Origin: Asaccharospora irregularis DSM 2635
GTDB taxonomy: Bacteria > Bacillota > Clostridia > Peptostreptococcales > Peptostreptococcaceae
Direction: 5' to 3'
DNA length: 64,000 bases
Assembly: GCF_900129815.1 (NCBI RefSeq)
Contig: NZ_FQWX01000002.1
Span: forward strand, 62,001 to 126,000
Shown one piece after another: positions 43,482-52,303 of the stretch. The stretch's first letter is position 1, and the number at the start of each line of letters is the position of its first letter. The notes under the pieces are model-generated. The model did not search any database and had not been told where the DNA came from. It worked only from the letters and a program-made list of their open reading frames with translations. Made by a program: the position numbers and the translations under genes.

Positions 43482-43555
43482 TGTTGAAAATACGGGCGTT
43501 CCTCTGTTTACACTGGTCAAGTAGTTAAGAACGTCTATGATATTAGGAGGAAAAA
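43482..43555 (+). ncRNA. Structured 5' leader of rplS, L19-leader-like
   Basis: Between the promoter and the start codon, GGGCGTTC (43494-43501) can pair with GAACGTCT (43529-43536) across an internal 27-nt loop. An 80-nt structured leader before rplS is reminiscent of the ribosomal protein L19 leader of Firmicutes, which would allow autoregulation. The match is by context and one stem only. Confidence 0.4.
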
Positions 43556-43906
43556 ATGAACGAAATATTAAGATCATTAGAGCAAGAACAATTAAAGAAC
43601 GAAGTTCCTAATTTTGGACCTGGGGACACAGTAAAAGTACACGTTAGAATAATAGAAGGAAAAAGAGAAAGAATACAAATATTCGAAGGTGTAGTAATAA
43701 AGAGACAAGGTGGAGGAGCAAGAGAAACTTTCACTGTTAGAAAAATGTCTTTCAACGTAGGAGTAGAGAGAACTTTCCCTGTTCATTCTCCAAAACTAGA
43801 AAAGATAGAAGTAACTAGAAGAGGTAAAGTAAGAAGAGCTAAACTAAACTACTTAAGAGGTAGAGTAGGTAAAGCTGCTAAAATAAAAGAAGCTAGAAAT
43901 AAGTAA
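43556..43906 (+). CDS. rplS: 50S ribosomal protein L19
   Basis: The 116-residue protein has the complete L19 pattern: [20 protein letters not shown] (about 21-40), [40 protein letters not shown] and [26 protein letters not shown] lies 8 nt before ATG 43556. A terminator ends the cluster. Confidence 0.98.
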   Translation: MNEILRSLEQEQLKNEVPNFGPGDTVKVHVRIIEGKRERIQIFEGVVIKRQGGGARETFTVRKMSFNVGVERTFPVHSPKLEKIEVTRRGKVRRAKLNYLRGRVGKAAKIKEARNK

Positions 43907-43922
43907 TTTTTACTTTATAGAT

Positions 43923-43955
43923 AAAAGGACTGGTAAACTATCAGTCCTTTTAAAT
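43923..43955 (+). terminator. Terminator after rplS
   Basis: AAAAGGACTG (43923-43932) pairs perfectly with CAGTCCTTTT (43942-43951), followed by TAAATT. The converging manA gene ends at 44056, so 43956-44055 is intergenic only. Confidence 0.8.
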
Positions 43956-44055
43956 TATAATAATTTAAGTGCAAATCATAAAAATAAGTAGATTAAAGCC
44001 CTGTTTTTATGATGGAATTATATTAATATAGATTGTACCTACTATATGTGAGAGC

Positions 44056-45000
44056 TTATATATGAGAGCATATAATCTCCATATTTCCACTGAATGTAAA
44101 TTCATCAATATCATATGGTAGTATAAAATGAACGCCTTTAATTAGATTATATTCACTTGTACCATGAACAAGTTTTCCACTACCTTCTATTACACTATAT
44201 AAAGAAAATGGTTTATTATGTTTAAATTTACACTCACCAAATATATCAAGTTTATGGACACTAAAAAACTCATTAGATACAAAAGTAGTGCACCTAAAAT
44301 TATCCTTTAGTACAACCGTATATACCCTGTCAAAATTGGCATCAGGGACATTGGTACAAGCTATGGCCTTTTCTATATTTAATTGACGTTTACTGCCTGT
44401 ACTATCCAATCTATCGTAATCATAAAGCCTATATGTCGTATCTGAGTTTTGTTGAGTTTCTAAAATCAATGCACCTTTACGTATAGCATGAATTGTTCCA
44501 CTTGGAACATAGAAAAAATCACCCTTTTTAATTTTAACTATTTTAAGAAGTTTTTCCCACTGGTTTTTATTTACCATGGATTCTAATTCTTCTCTGGACT
44601 TTGCATTATGCCCTAGGATTATTTCGGAGTCTTCATTACAATCTATTATATACCAACATTCGGATTTTCCTAATTCACCATTTTCATTATTCTTAGCGTA
44701 TTCATCATTAGGATGAACTTGAACTGATAAATTTTCATTAGCATCTAGTATTTTTGTAAGTAGAGGGAATTTATCACCAGGAGTATTACCGAATAACTCC
44801 TTATTTTCATTCCATAATTGAGATAATCTCTTACCTTTATATATTCCACTAGAGATAACGCAGTCTCCGTGCTCGTGGGAGCTTATAGCCCAACACTCTC
44901 CAGTAGTAGGAGATGTTATATTATAATTAAATTTGTCCTTTAATAGAGACCCACCCCATATTCTATCCATGAATATAGGTTCTAAAAACAATGGTTCCAT
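44056..45000 (-). CDS. manA: Mannose-6-phosphate isomerase, class I
   Basis: ManA interconverts mannose 6-phosphate and fructose 6-phosphate. The 314-residue cupin-type zinc enzyme shows RIWGGSLLKDKFNY, GECWAISSHEHGDCVISSG, the zinc-site VQVHPNDEYA (about 93-102), LGKSECWYIIDC and VPSGTIHAIRKGALILETQQ (about 158-177). A perfect AGGAGGTGAT precedes the start codon on the minus strand. It is the only minus-strand gene in 64 kb and lies opposite to and between rplS and rbgA, so it may be a later insertion into the cluster. Codon and base usage look like its neighbours. Confidence 0.94.
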   Translation of the reverse strand: MEPLFLEPIFMDRIWGGSLLKDKFNYNITSPTTGECWAISSHEHGDCVISSGIYKGKRLSQLWNENKELFGNTPGDKFPLLTKILDANENLSVQVHPNDEYAKNNENGELGKSECWYIIDCNEDSEIILGHNAKSREELESMVNKNQWEKLLKIVKIKKGDFFYVPSGTIHAIRKGALILETQQNSDTTYRLYDYDRLDSTGSKRQLNIEKAIACTNVPDANFDRVYTVVLKDNFRCTTFVSNEFFSVHKLDIFGECKFKHNKPFSLYSVIEGSGKLVHGTSEYNLIKGVHFILPYDIDEFTFSGNMEIICSHI

Positions 45001-45042
45001 ATTGATATCACCTCCTATGATGTTAAATTAGCTATACAAATA

Positions 45043-45070
45043 ATTATATAACAATAGTATTGAAAAGCAA
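45043..45070 (-). promoter_or_regulatory. Putative promoter of manA
   Basis: On the minus strand, TTGCTT (45070-45065) and TATAAT (45048-45043) are separated by 16 nt, 42 nt before the manA start codon. Confidence 0.5.
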
Positions 45071-45156
45071 TAAAAAAATATATCTTAATTAAAAATTAAT
45101 ATAGCTTTAGTTGTAAGGTACATTAATTAAACATAAGCTTTATTTTAACATATATA

Positions 45157-45211
45157 TAACATTGTTATAAAAAATTAAAATTTAGATTTTTAATATAATA
45201 CAACAATGTTA
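45157..45211. repeat. Long inverted repeat in the manA-rbgA divergent gap
   Basis: TAACATTGTT (45157-45166) and AACAATGTTA (45202-45211) form a 10-bp stem, with further A/T pairing in the 35-nt interior. No T-run follows on either strand. The full 496-nt gap (45001-45496) is very A/T-rich; besides the manA promoter and a TATAAT at 45389-45394 for rbgA, I see no gene. Confidence 0.4.
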
Positions 45212-45496
45212 AAAAAATAACTCTAAGATTTATGTCGATAAAATACATTATAATGTATTTTAACTGTTTTTAGTTTAAATTAGACAATATTATTCAAAAG
45301 ATTTATTTTAAAGAATTAGTTTAGCTAGACAAGTTACAAATCAATTTAATCATTTATAGTTATATTTTTATAAAAAAGGTAAATATGGTATAATTATAAA
45401 AATAAAAAGGAAATAATATAAAAGATATAAAAAAAATTTTAAAATATAAATAGACCTTTTTAAAATATATGAGAAAACTGGTTAGGAGGAATAAAT

Positions 45497-46390
45497 ATGA
45501 GTACGGAATATGATGAATATCTTATGGATGATAATTTACATATAAATTGGTACCCTGGGCATATGAAGAAAACTAAGGATTTACTTAGAGACAATTTAAA
45601 ACTAGTAGATGTTGTAGTTGAACTTTTAGATTCTAGGATACCATTTAGCAGTAAAAATCCAGATATAGACAAATTTGTAGGAGATAAACCAAGAGTAGTA
45701 GTGCTAAACAAGAGTGATTTAGCGGACAAAGAAAAATTAGATAAGTGGGTAGAGTATTATAAACAGCAAGGTATAAGAGCTATCCCTGTTGACACATCAA
45801 AGGGTGTAGGTTTAAATAAAATAATAAGTGAATGTAAAAATGTAACTAAAGATAAGATGGAAAGCCTAAAAGAAAAAGGTAGAAAAGAAAGAGCTATTAG
45901 AATGATGATAGTTGGTGTTCCAAATGTAGGGAAGTCATCTATAATAAATAAATTAACAGGAAGAAGGAGTGCCCAAACAGGAGACAAGCCAGGAGTGACA
46001 AAAGGGAAGCAGTGGGTAAGGTTAAAGGGAGACTTAGAGTTATTAGATACACCAGGTATACTTTGGCCTAAATTTGAAGACCAAGAGGTTGCCTTGAATT
46101 TAGCTTTTACTAGAGCTATAAAAGATGAAATTTTGGACATAGAAACTTTAGCATTAAAACTTATAGAAAGACTTATGAAAATAGAACCAGAAAAGTTAAA
46201 GGCTAGATACAAATTAGAATCATTAGGTGAACATCCTCTTGAAACTATGGATATGATAGGTAGAAAAAGAGGATTTATAACTGGAAGAAAAGAGCTTGAT
46301 TATACTCGTATAGCAACAACTGTTCTAAATGAATTTAGAGATGGTAAGATTGGTAATATAACTTTAGAAATTCCAGATGATATAAAATAA
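45497..46390 (+). CDS. rbgA: Ribosome biogenesis GTPase RbgA (YlqF)
   Basis: RbgA is the circularly permuted GTPase needed for late 50S assembly. The 297-residue protein has IDxD-type N-terminus with HINWYPGHMKKTKDLLRD (about 11-28). The permuted G motifs follow: VVVLNKSDLAD (G4, about 70-80), then MIVGVPNVGKSSIINKLTG (G1, about 137-155) and LLDTPGILWPKFEDQ (G3, about 186-200). The RbgA C-terminal domain closes it. GGAGGAATA precedes ATG 45497. In Bacillus the rbgA-rnhB pair is adjacent; here brnQ lies between them. Confidence 0.96.
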   Translation: MSTEYDEYLMDDNLHINWYPGHMKKTKDLLRDNLKLVDVVVELLDSRIPFSSKNPDIDKFVGDKPRVVVLNKSDLADKEKLDKWVEYYKQQGIRAIPVDTSKGVGLNKIISECKNVTKDKMESLKEKGRKERAIRMMIVGVPNVGKSSIINKLTGRRSAQTGDKPGVTKGKQWVRLKGDLELLDTPGILWPKFEDQEVALNLAFTRAIKDEILDIETLALKLIERLMKIEPEKLKARYKLESLGEHPLETMDMIGRKRGFITGRKELDYTRIATTVLNEFRDGKIGNITLEIPDDIK

Positions 46391-46397
46391 GAAAGTT

Positions 46398-46431
46398 AAA
46401 ATAGACTAACATTAATCGTTAGTCTATTTTT
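46398..46431 (+). terminator. Terminator after rbgA
   Basis: AAAATAGACTAAC (46398-46410) pairs perfectly with GTTAGTCTATTTT (46418-46430), ending in a T-run. The following 46432-46671 is A/T-rich and I see no convincing gene in it. Confidence 0.85.
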
Positions 46432-46671
46432 GTAAATAACTATTATTTTTAAAAAAGTTTTTCAAGAATAGTCTGTCTAACGAAACTTTCAAAAAAAAGA
46501 CCAAATTAGTTCAATGTATAAATGATTTTTTGCGGAGAATATAGAGATAATTAAAAAAAATGATAAAAAAATTTTACGAGGTGGTTTTGTGTGAATGAGT
46601 AATTGCAACGACTCTTATATATATTTTGAATATTTTTTATATTAAGAATATTTTGTATATTTAAAATATTA

Positions 46672-46738
46672 TTGACGGATAAAATTCAAAAAAGTATAAT
46701 TAAAGAAATTATCTAATTATATAAAAAATTCAAAAAAG
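46672..46738 (+). promoter_or_regulatory. Promoter of brnQ with two copies of a CodY-box-like repeat
   Basis: TTGACG (46672-46677) and TATAAT (46695-46700) are exactly 17 nt apart. The 13-mer AAATTCAAAAAAG occurs in the spacer (46682-46694) and again downstream (46726-46738). It resembles the CodY box AATTTTCWGAAAATT, with four to five mismatches per copy. BrnQ-type genes are usual CodY targets and codY is in this window, but the match is weak. Confidence 0.5.
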
Positions 46739-46767
46739 ATTCGCAATTGAGATAAGGAGGTCTTTAA

Positions 46768-48069
46768 ATGGGGAAAAAAATGAAGGATACAGTGGTAGTA
46801 GGGTTTGCATTATTTGCAATGTTCTTCGGAGCAGGAAATTTAATATTTCCACCATATTTAGGTGTTATATCGGGTCAGAACTGGTTAACATCGTTTTCGG
46901 GGTTTGTATTAGCAGACGTAGGTTTAGCTTTGTTGGCGATATTGGCTGCTACTAAGTTTAATGGTGATGTCAATAAGATGTTTTCAAGAGCAGGAAATAA
47001 GTTGAATATAATTTTGGGATCGGCGATAGTAATTTGTATAGGGCCACTTTTAGCAATACCAAGAACTGCTGCAACAACTTTTGAAATGGGTATACAACCT
47101 ATTTTTGGCAATTTTAATACAATTATATTTTCTATTATATTCTTTGCAGTAACTTTAGTACTTACAATAAAACCTTCAAAAGTTGTAGATATAGTGGGTA
47201 GTTTTTTAACTCCCGCACTACTTGTGGCATTGGCAATATTAATTATAAAGGGTATAATGTCTCCTTTAGGAAATATAAATCCACAACCTGCTATAGATAA
47301 CTTATTCTCAGAAGGTGTGGCACAGGGATATCAAACCATGGATACTTTGGGAGCGGTAGTATTTGCAACGGTAATAATATTATCTATAACTAATAAAGGC
47401 TATACTACTGAAAAAGAAAAAGTAAGCATGAGTTTAAAATCTGGATTAGTTGCAGCGGTAGGTTTATGCCTAGTTTACGGAGGTCTATGCTATCTTGGTG
47501 CAACAGTATCTGAGATGTACGGTAAAGATGTAAACCAAACAGCATTGATAGTTAGTATAACTGAAGGGCTATTAGGAAGTACTGGTAAAGTTATACTTGC
47601 ATTAATAGTTTCTCTAGCTTGTTTAACGACATCAATAGGTCTTACATCTGCAGCAGGACAGTATTTCTCAGGTCTTACAAAAGGGAAATTAAAATATGAG
47701 CATATAGTTATTGGTATTTGTGTATTTAGTGCAGTTGTATCTAATTTAGGTGTAAGTAATATAATAAAATACTCAGCTCCTATATTAAGTATGGTGTATC
47801 CAGCAACAGTAACATTAATAATATTAGCTTTATTTGGAGAGAAAATAAGCAATGATAATGTATTCAAAGCTGCGACATACATGGCACTTTTCATAAGTAT
47901 ATTAACAGTTATAGACAGTATGAGTGTAAAGATACCTGCAATACATCTATTACCACTAGATTCATTAGGATTTAACTGGATTGTACCAGTTCTTATTGCA
48001 GGAATTATAGGAAACTTTATACCATCAGGAAGTAAGGAAGCCCTAGAATACAGCAAGAAATTAGGTTAA
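46768..48069 (+). CDS. brnQ: Branched-chain amino acid carrier (LIVCS family)
   Basis: BrnQ imports leucine, isoleucine and valine using a sodium or proton gradient. The 433-residue protein has 12 hydrophobic helices. The N-terminal pattern is VVVGFALFAMFFGAGNLIFPPYLG (partly at 8-31), followed by GPLLAIPRTAATTFEMGIQP (about 92-111) and TSIGLTSAAGQYFSGLTKGK (about 290-309), all LIVCS marks. AAGGAGGTC precedes the ATG. It is monocistronic between its own promoter and a strong hairpin, and separates rbgA from rnhB. Confidence 0.95.
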   Translation: MGKKMKDTVVVGFALFAMFFGAGNLIFPPYLGVISGQNWLTSFSGFVLADVGLALLAILAATKFNGDVNKMFSRAGNKLNIILGSAIVICIGPLLAIPRTAATTFEMGIQPIFGNFNTIIFSIIFFAVTLVLTIKPSKVVDIVGSFLTPALLVALAILIIKGIMSPLGNINPQPAIDNLFSEGVAQGYQTMDTLGAVVFATVIILSITNKGYTTEKEKVSMSLKSGLVAAVGLCLVYGGLCYLGATVSEMYGKDVNQTALIVSITEGLLGSTGKVILALIVSLACLTTSIGLTSAAGQYFSGLTKGKLKYEHIVIGICVFSAVVSNLGVSNIIKYSAPILSMVYPATVTLIILALFGEKISNDNVFKAATYMALFISILTVIDSMSVKIPAIHLLPLDSLGFNWIVPVLIAGIIGNFIPSGSKEALEYSKKLG

Positions 48070-48094
48070 TAAAATATAGAAGATAAAATCCATA

Positions 48095-48145
48095 ACATAA
48101 ATAAAATCGCTGATTGCCTTGTGTAATCAGCGATTTTATTTATGT
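48095..48145 (+). terminator. Very long perfect terminator hairpin after brnQ
   Basis: A 21-bp perfect stem (48095-48115 with 48125-48145) has a 9-nt loop (GCCTTGTGT). The tail is TTA after the stem, but the stem arms are A/T-rich at the base, so termination in either direction is likely. Confidence 0.75.
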
Positions 48146-48300
48146 TTACAATTATGATATATACAATCATAGAGTTTAAGTTGTAAATAAGATTGATTAA
48201 AGTTAGAAACAATAATAAAATATTACTATACAAAAATAATAAAATAGAATTAATAAAATTATATAAAAATCACGGTAGAGTGTTAATAATAGGAGAATTT

Positions 48301-49068
48301 ATGAATAATAAAAGTGTAAAGGATATAAAGAATATAATAGAAAGTTTAGATACAACCCAGTACTTAGAGTATATAGAGCTACTTAAAAATGATAATAGAA
48401 AGTCAGTAAAAGCTTTGGCTTTAAAACTTGCAAAAAAATTAGACAATATAAGAAGGGAAGAAGAGAGATTAGAAAAAATCAATATATATGAAAACGAAGG
48501 ATACAATAATGGCTATCTATGCATTGGTGGTATAGATGAGGCAGGAAGAGGTCCACTTGCTGGCCCTGTTGTAGCCGCTGTAGTCGTTTTTAAGAGGGAT
48601 ACTAAGATCAATGGTGTAAATGATTCTAAGAAACTAAGCGAGGCTAGAAGAGAGGAATTATTCGATATTATAAAGGAAGAAGCTGTAGATTATGGGATTG
48701 GAATAGTAAATAATGAAGAGATTGACGAATTTAATATTTTAAATGCTACTTATATGGCTATGAAGAAAGCCTTAAACTGCTTAAAAGACAAACCTGATTA
48801 TCTATTAATAGATGCAACAACTATACCCGGGGTAGATATAGAACAAAATCCAATAGTTAAGGGAGATTCAAAATCTATATCAATAGCAGCTGCAAGTATA
48901 TTGGCTAAGGTAACAAGGGACAATATAATGTATAGTTACGATGAAATTTATCCAGAGTATGGTTTTAAGTCTCACAAGGGGTATGGAACAAAAGAGCATT
49001 ATGAGGCTATAGAAAGACATGGAATAACACCAATACATAGGAAAAGTTTCCTAAAGAATGTGTTATAA
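48301..49068 (+). CDS. rnhB: Ribonuclease HII
   Basis: RNase HII removes ribonucleotides from DNA and RNA-DNA hybrids. The 255-residue protein (ATG 48301, with TAGGAGA) has an N-terminal substrate-recognition extension typical of Bacillus-type RNase HII. The catalytic core has CIGGIDEAGRGPLAGPVVAA (about 75-94), NDSKKLSEARREEL, LLIDATTIPG (about 170) and KGDSKSISIAAASILAKVTR. Upstream in-frame codons reach 48193 but lack a ribosome site. Confidence 0.96.
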   Translation: MNNKSVKDIKNIIESLDTTQYLEYIELLKNDNRKSVKALALKLAKKLDNIRREEERLEKINIYENEGYNNGYLCIGGIDEAGRGPLAGPVVAAVVVFKRDTKINGVNDSKKLSEARREELFDIIKEEAVDYGIGIVNNEEIDEFNILNATYMAMKKALNCLKDKPDYLLIDATTIPGVDIEQNPIVKGDSKSISIAAASILAKVTRDNIMYSYDEIYPEYGFKSHKGYGTKEHYEAIERHGITPIHRKSFLKNVL

Positions 49069-49112
49069 TAAATTAGAAAAGGTATAAATTTAAATTAATT
49101 AGGGGTGTTAGT

Positions 49113-50132
49113 ATGGATTATAAAGAAATGCTTAAAAATGCTAGAGAAAATCTAAATGGAAGTTGTAGAGTATGTAAAGTATGTGATGGAATAGTCTGTT
49201 CTGGTGAAGTTCCTGGTATGGGAGGAAAAGGAAGCGGATCTTCTTTTTTAGAGAACCGTAAAAGCTTGGATAATGTAAAAATAAATATGAGAGTAATACA
49301 TAATGTATCTAATCCAGATACTTCTATAGAATTGTTTGGTAAAAAGATGAATTCTCCTATATTTGCAGCGCCTGTTACAGGGACTACCTTAAATATGGGG
49401 GGAAAAATCACTGAAAGAGAATACATAACAGCTGTGGTAGAGGGATGTCTGAAAGCTGGAATTTATCCGATGGTTGGAGATACGGCAGTAGACGCTTTCT
49501 TGATGGAAAATTTAACTGTGCTTAAAGAAAATGATGGACAAGGAATAGTATTTATAAAGCCTTGGGAAAATGAAGATATAAAAAGAAAAATTAAATTAGC
49601 AGAAGAATCAGGAGCATTTGCGGTTGGTGTGGATATTGATGCCTGTGGCCTTGTAACTTTATCAATGCATGGAAAGACTGTAGTTCCTAAAAATGTAGAG
49701 GAGATAAAAGAACTTAAGGCTTCTACGAAATTACCGTTTATAGTAAAAGGAATAATGACTGTTGAGGATGCTTTAATGGCAGTAGAGGCTGGAGTTGATG
49801 CTATAGTTGTATCAAACCATGGCGGAAGAGTTCTTGACTGCACTCCAGGGGCAGCAGATGTTCTACCAGAAATAGCAGAGGCTGTAAAAGGCAAAGTTAT
49901 AATACTAGCAGATGGTGGTGTTAGAACTGGTGTAGATGTATTAAAAATGATAGGTCTTGGAGCGGATGCAGTATTAATAGGAAGACCTTTTGTAACAGCA
50001 TCTTTTGGTGGAGGAACTGAAGGTGTAGAAACTTATATAAATAAGTTAAATTCAGAATTAGTTGCGACAATGAGATTAACAGGATGTCAAACTGTTAAAG
50101 ATATAGACTCAAAGGTTATATATAAAAAATAA
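49113..50132 (+). CDS. FMN-dependent alpha-hydroxy-acid oxidase/dehydrogenase-like protein with N-terminal Cys cluster
   Basis: The 339-residue TIM-barrel flavoprotein shows SPIFAAPVTGTTLNMGGKIT (about 86-105), FIVKGIMTVEDALMAVEAGV (Lys contacting FMN, about 209-228) and IVVSNHGGRVLD (about 232-243, active-site His). These are marks of lactate and glycolate oxidase relatives. The N-terminus carries CRVCKVCDGIVC (Cys at 18, 21, 24 and 29), unusual for these enzymes and suggestive of a metal or Fe-S site. The substrate is unknown; lactate is a common one. It stands between rnhB and yraN with its own ribosome site. Confidence 0.85.
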   Translation: MDYKEMLKNARENLNGSCRVCKVCDGIVCSGEVPGMGGKGSGSSFLENRKSLDNVKINMRVIHNVSNPDTSIELFGKKMNSPIFAAPVTGTTLNMGGKITEREYITAVVEGCLKAGIYPMVGDTAVDAFLMENLTVLKENDGQGIVFIKPWENEDIKRKIKLAEESGAFAVGVDIDACGLVTLSMHGKTVVPKNVEEIKELKASTKLPFIVKGIMTVEDALMAVEAGVDAIVVSNHGGRVLDCTPGAADVLPEIAEAVKGKVIILADGGVRTGVDVLKMIGLGADAVLIGRPFVTASFGGGTEGVETYINKLNSELVATMRLTGCQTVKDIDSKVIYKK

Positions 50133-50202
50133 AATATTAAATATAAATTAGCGAAAATCTATTTTGATATATTAAATTTTAAATATATAAGATTATAAAT
50201 TG

Positions 50203-50249
50203 AGAAGCTATGAATGCAGATAATAAAATCTGTTTTCATAGCTTCTTTT
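50203..50249 (+). terminator. Terminator after the FMN oxidase gene
   Basis: AGAAGCTATGAA (50203-50214) pairs with TTCATAGCTTCT (50235-50246), with further pairing inside, and TTTT follows. 50250-50390 is A/T-rich with no gene seen. Confidence 0.75.
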
Positions 50250-50390
50250 ATGCTAGAGGTAAATATATATATAAGTTTAATGTGTTTTATCATATATTTG
50301 TATATTTGATGAACTCTATGACAATAATTACAAAAAGAAAATATAATTTGACTTTAGTATATAACTTTAATATATAGTAGGAGAAATATA

Positions 50391-50735
50391 ATGAATAATA
50401 AGAGAAAAGGTGAGATAGGAGAGAAGATTGCAACGGAGTACCTATTATCAAGAGGAGCAGAAATATTAGAATCTAACTATAGAATAAAATTGGGAGAAAT
50501 AGATATAATCACTAAGATAAATGATGAATTAGTATTTGTAGAGGTAAAGTCACGAAGTAATATAAACTATGGTTATCCTTCGGAAGCTGTTAATTATAAA
50601 AAAAGATCAAAAATAACTTCAGTAGCTAAATACTATATTCTAAAAAACAAGCTAAATAATATTCCTATCAGATTTGATGTAATAGAGATATACCTAAAGG
50701 AAAATAGGGTAAATCACATCACAAATGCCTTTTAG
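50391..50735 (+). CDS. YraN family (UPF0102) nuclease-fold protein
   Basis: The 114-residue protein has the Holliday-junction-resolvase-like pattern: GEIGEKIATEYLLSRGAEIL (about 6-25), KLGEIDIITKINDELVFVEVK (about 34-54, catalytic Asp, Glu and Lys set) and EAVNYKKRSKITSVAKYY. Its role is not settled. It precedes a ComM-like gene by 11 nt and dprA, so a DNA-uptake or recombination link is likely. AGGAGAAAT is the ribosome site. Confidence 0.92.
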   Translation: MNNKRKGEIGEKIATEYLLSRGAEILESNYRIKLGEIDIITKINDELVFVEVKSRSNINYGYPSEAVNYKKRSKITSVAKYYILKNKLNNIPIRFDVIEIYLKENRVNHITNAF

Positions 50736-50746
50736 AAAGGAAAGAA

Positions 50747-52294
50747 ATGATAAGCATTATTAATTCTAGTAATATAATTGGAATAGAAAGTTTTTTGATA
50801 AAAGTAGAGGTTGACATAACCAATGGCATACCTAGCTTTAGTATAGTTGGCTTAGCAGGAACAGAGATAAAGGAGTCAAGAGAGAGAGTTAAATCTGCAA
50901 TAATAAATAGTGGTTATAAATTCCCAAACTCTAGAATCGTTGTAAATCTATCTCCTGCAGATATGAAAAAAGAGGGTTCTTTTTTTGATTTACCTATATC
51001 CATAGGTTTGTTAAGAAATCTCATAAAAAGGGAGGATTCTTATCTAGAAGAAACTGTATTTGTAGGGGAACTGTCCTTAGATGGAAGAATACAGAGAATT
51101 AGAGGTATATTGCCAATAATTATAGGTGCAAAAGAGCAGGGAATAAAGCGAATTTTCATACCTACAGAGAACATAAAAGAAGCTTCATTTATAGAAGGTG
51201 TAGATGTGGTAGCAGTAAGAACACTTAACGAATGTATATCTTATTTGAATGGAGATCTAAGTGCAAGCCAAGAGCAGGAAATTTCAACTAAAAAACTTAG
51301 TATAAATAGTAATAAAGATGGAAAATCTGAATACGAAGAGGATTTTGAGGATGTAAAAGGCAATTATTTTGTCAAAAGAGGTGCTGAAATATCTGCAGCA
51401 GGAAACCATAATTTACTTATGATAGGACCACCAGGTTCAGGTAAAACCATGATTGCAAAAAGGATTAGGACTATATTGCCGAATATAAGCAAAAAAGATA
51501 TGATAGAGATTAGCAAAATCTATAGTGTATCGGGACTAATTGATGAACATATAGGGATAATTGATAAGATGCCATTTAGATCTCCGCATCATACAGCTAC
51601 AAAACAGGCATTAATTGGCGGTGGAAGTGATGCAAAACCTGGAGAAGTTGTTTTGTCTCACAAAGGGGTTTTGTTTTTAGATGAGATAGCAGAGTTCGAT
51701 AGAAAGATACTAGAAACATTGAGGCAGCCTATAGAGGATAAATATATTAATATTTCTAGAGTGAGATACAACATAAAATATCCGTGTAATTTTCTTCTAA
51801 TCGCGGCGATGAATCCATGTCCGTGTGGGTATTACATGTCAAATACAGAGTGTAAATGTAGAGCATATGAAATAAACAGATACCTAAATAAAATTTCGGG
51901 ACCATTATTAGATAGATTTGACATTTTTGTCGAAGTAAATCCTGTCTCATATGATGATTTAAACACATTTAAAAGATCAGAAACATCTGAGGAAATAAAA
52001 TATAGAGTAGAGAATTCTAGGAAAATACAGTCAAAGAGATTCAAAAAAGATACTATAGAAACCAACAGCGATATAAAGTCATCAAGCCTACTTAAGTATT
52101 GTAGTTTGGATAAAGATGCTTCATCTACAGTAGAGTTGATATTTAATAAATATAGACTAAGTAATAGAAGTTATACAAAACTATTAAAAGTGGCAAGGAC
52201 GATAGCGGATTTAGACGACAGTGAGTTTATAAATTCAAATAATATTATAGAAGCTTTTTCTTTTAGAAAGGCTTATTATAATTATTTTAAATAG
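50747..52294 (+). CDS. comM: ComM/YifB-like AAA ATPase (Mg-chelatase type)
   Basis: ComM is a hexameric helicase-like AAA protein used in branch migration during natural transformation. The 515-residue protein has the N-terminal domain (GLAGTEIKESRERVKSAIIN, VVNLSPADMKKEGSFFDLPI, about 34-90). Walker A LMIGPPGSGKTMIAKRI lies near 225, PFRSPHHTATKQALIGGG near 280, Walker B VLFLDEIAEFDRK near 307, and the Cys-rich NPCPCGYYMSNTECKC segment near 357. Between yraN and dprA, matching a DNA-processing group in many clostridia. Confidence 0.94.
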   Translation: MISIINSSNIIGIESFLIKVEVDITNGIPSFSIVGLAGTEIKESRERVKSAIINSGYKFPNSRIVVNLSPADMKKEGSFFDLPISIGLLRNLIKREDSYLEETVFVGELSLDGRIQRIRGILPIIIGAKEQGIKRIFIPTENIKEASFIEGVDVVAVRTLNECISYLNGDLSASQEQEISTKKLSINSNKDGKSEYEEDFEDVKGNYFVKRGAEISAAGNHNLLMIGPPGSGKTMIAKRIRTILPNISKKDMIEISKIYSVSGLIDEHIGIIDKMPFRSPHHTATKQALIGGGSDAKPGEVVLSHKGVLFLDEIAEFDRKILETLRQPIEDKYINISRVRYNIKYPCNFLLIAAMNPCPCGYYMSNTECKCRAYEINRYLNKISGPLLDRFDIFVEVNPVSYDDLNTFKRSETSEEIKYRVENSRKIQSKRFKKDTIETNSDIKSSSLLKYCSLDKDASSTVELIFNKYRLSNRSYTKLLKVARTIADLDDSEFINSNNIIEAFSFRKAYYNYFK

Positions 52295-52303
52295 AGGTGT
52301 GTC

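Noticed and set aside
46595-46645. Short reading frame (16 codons) with GAGGTGG upstream, before brnQ
   Set aside because: It lies before the brnQ promoter rather than after it, has no run of Leu/Ile/Val codons for an attenuator, and is followed by A/T-rich non-coding sequence.
48193-48300. In-frame extension of rnhB to an upstream start
   Set aside because: There is no ribosome site, the residues are low-complexity Lys/Asn/Ile, and ATG 48301 has TAGGAGA and gives the normal length.
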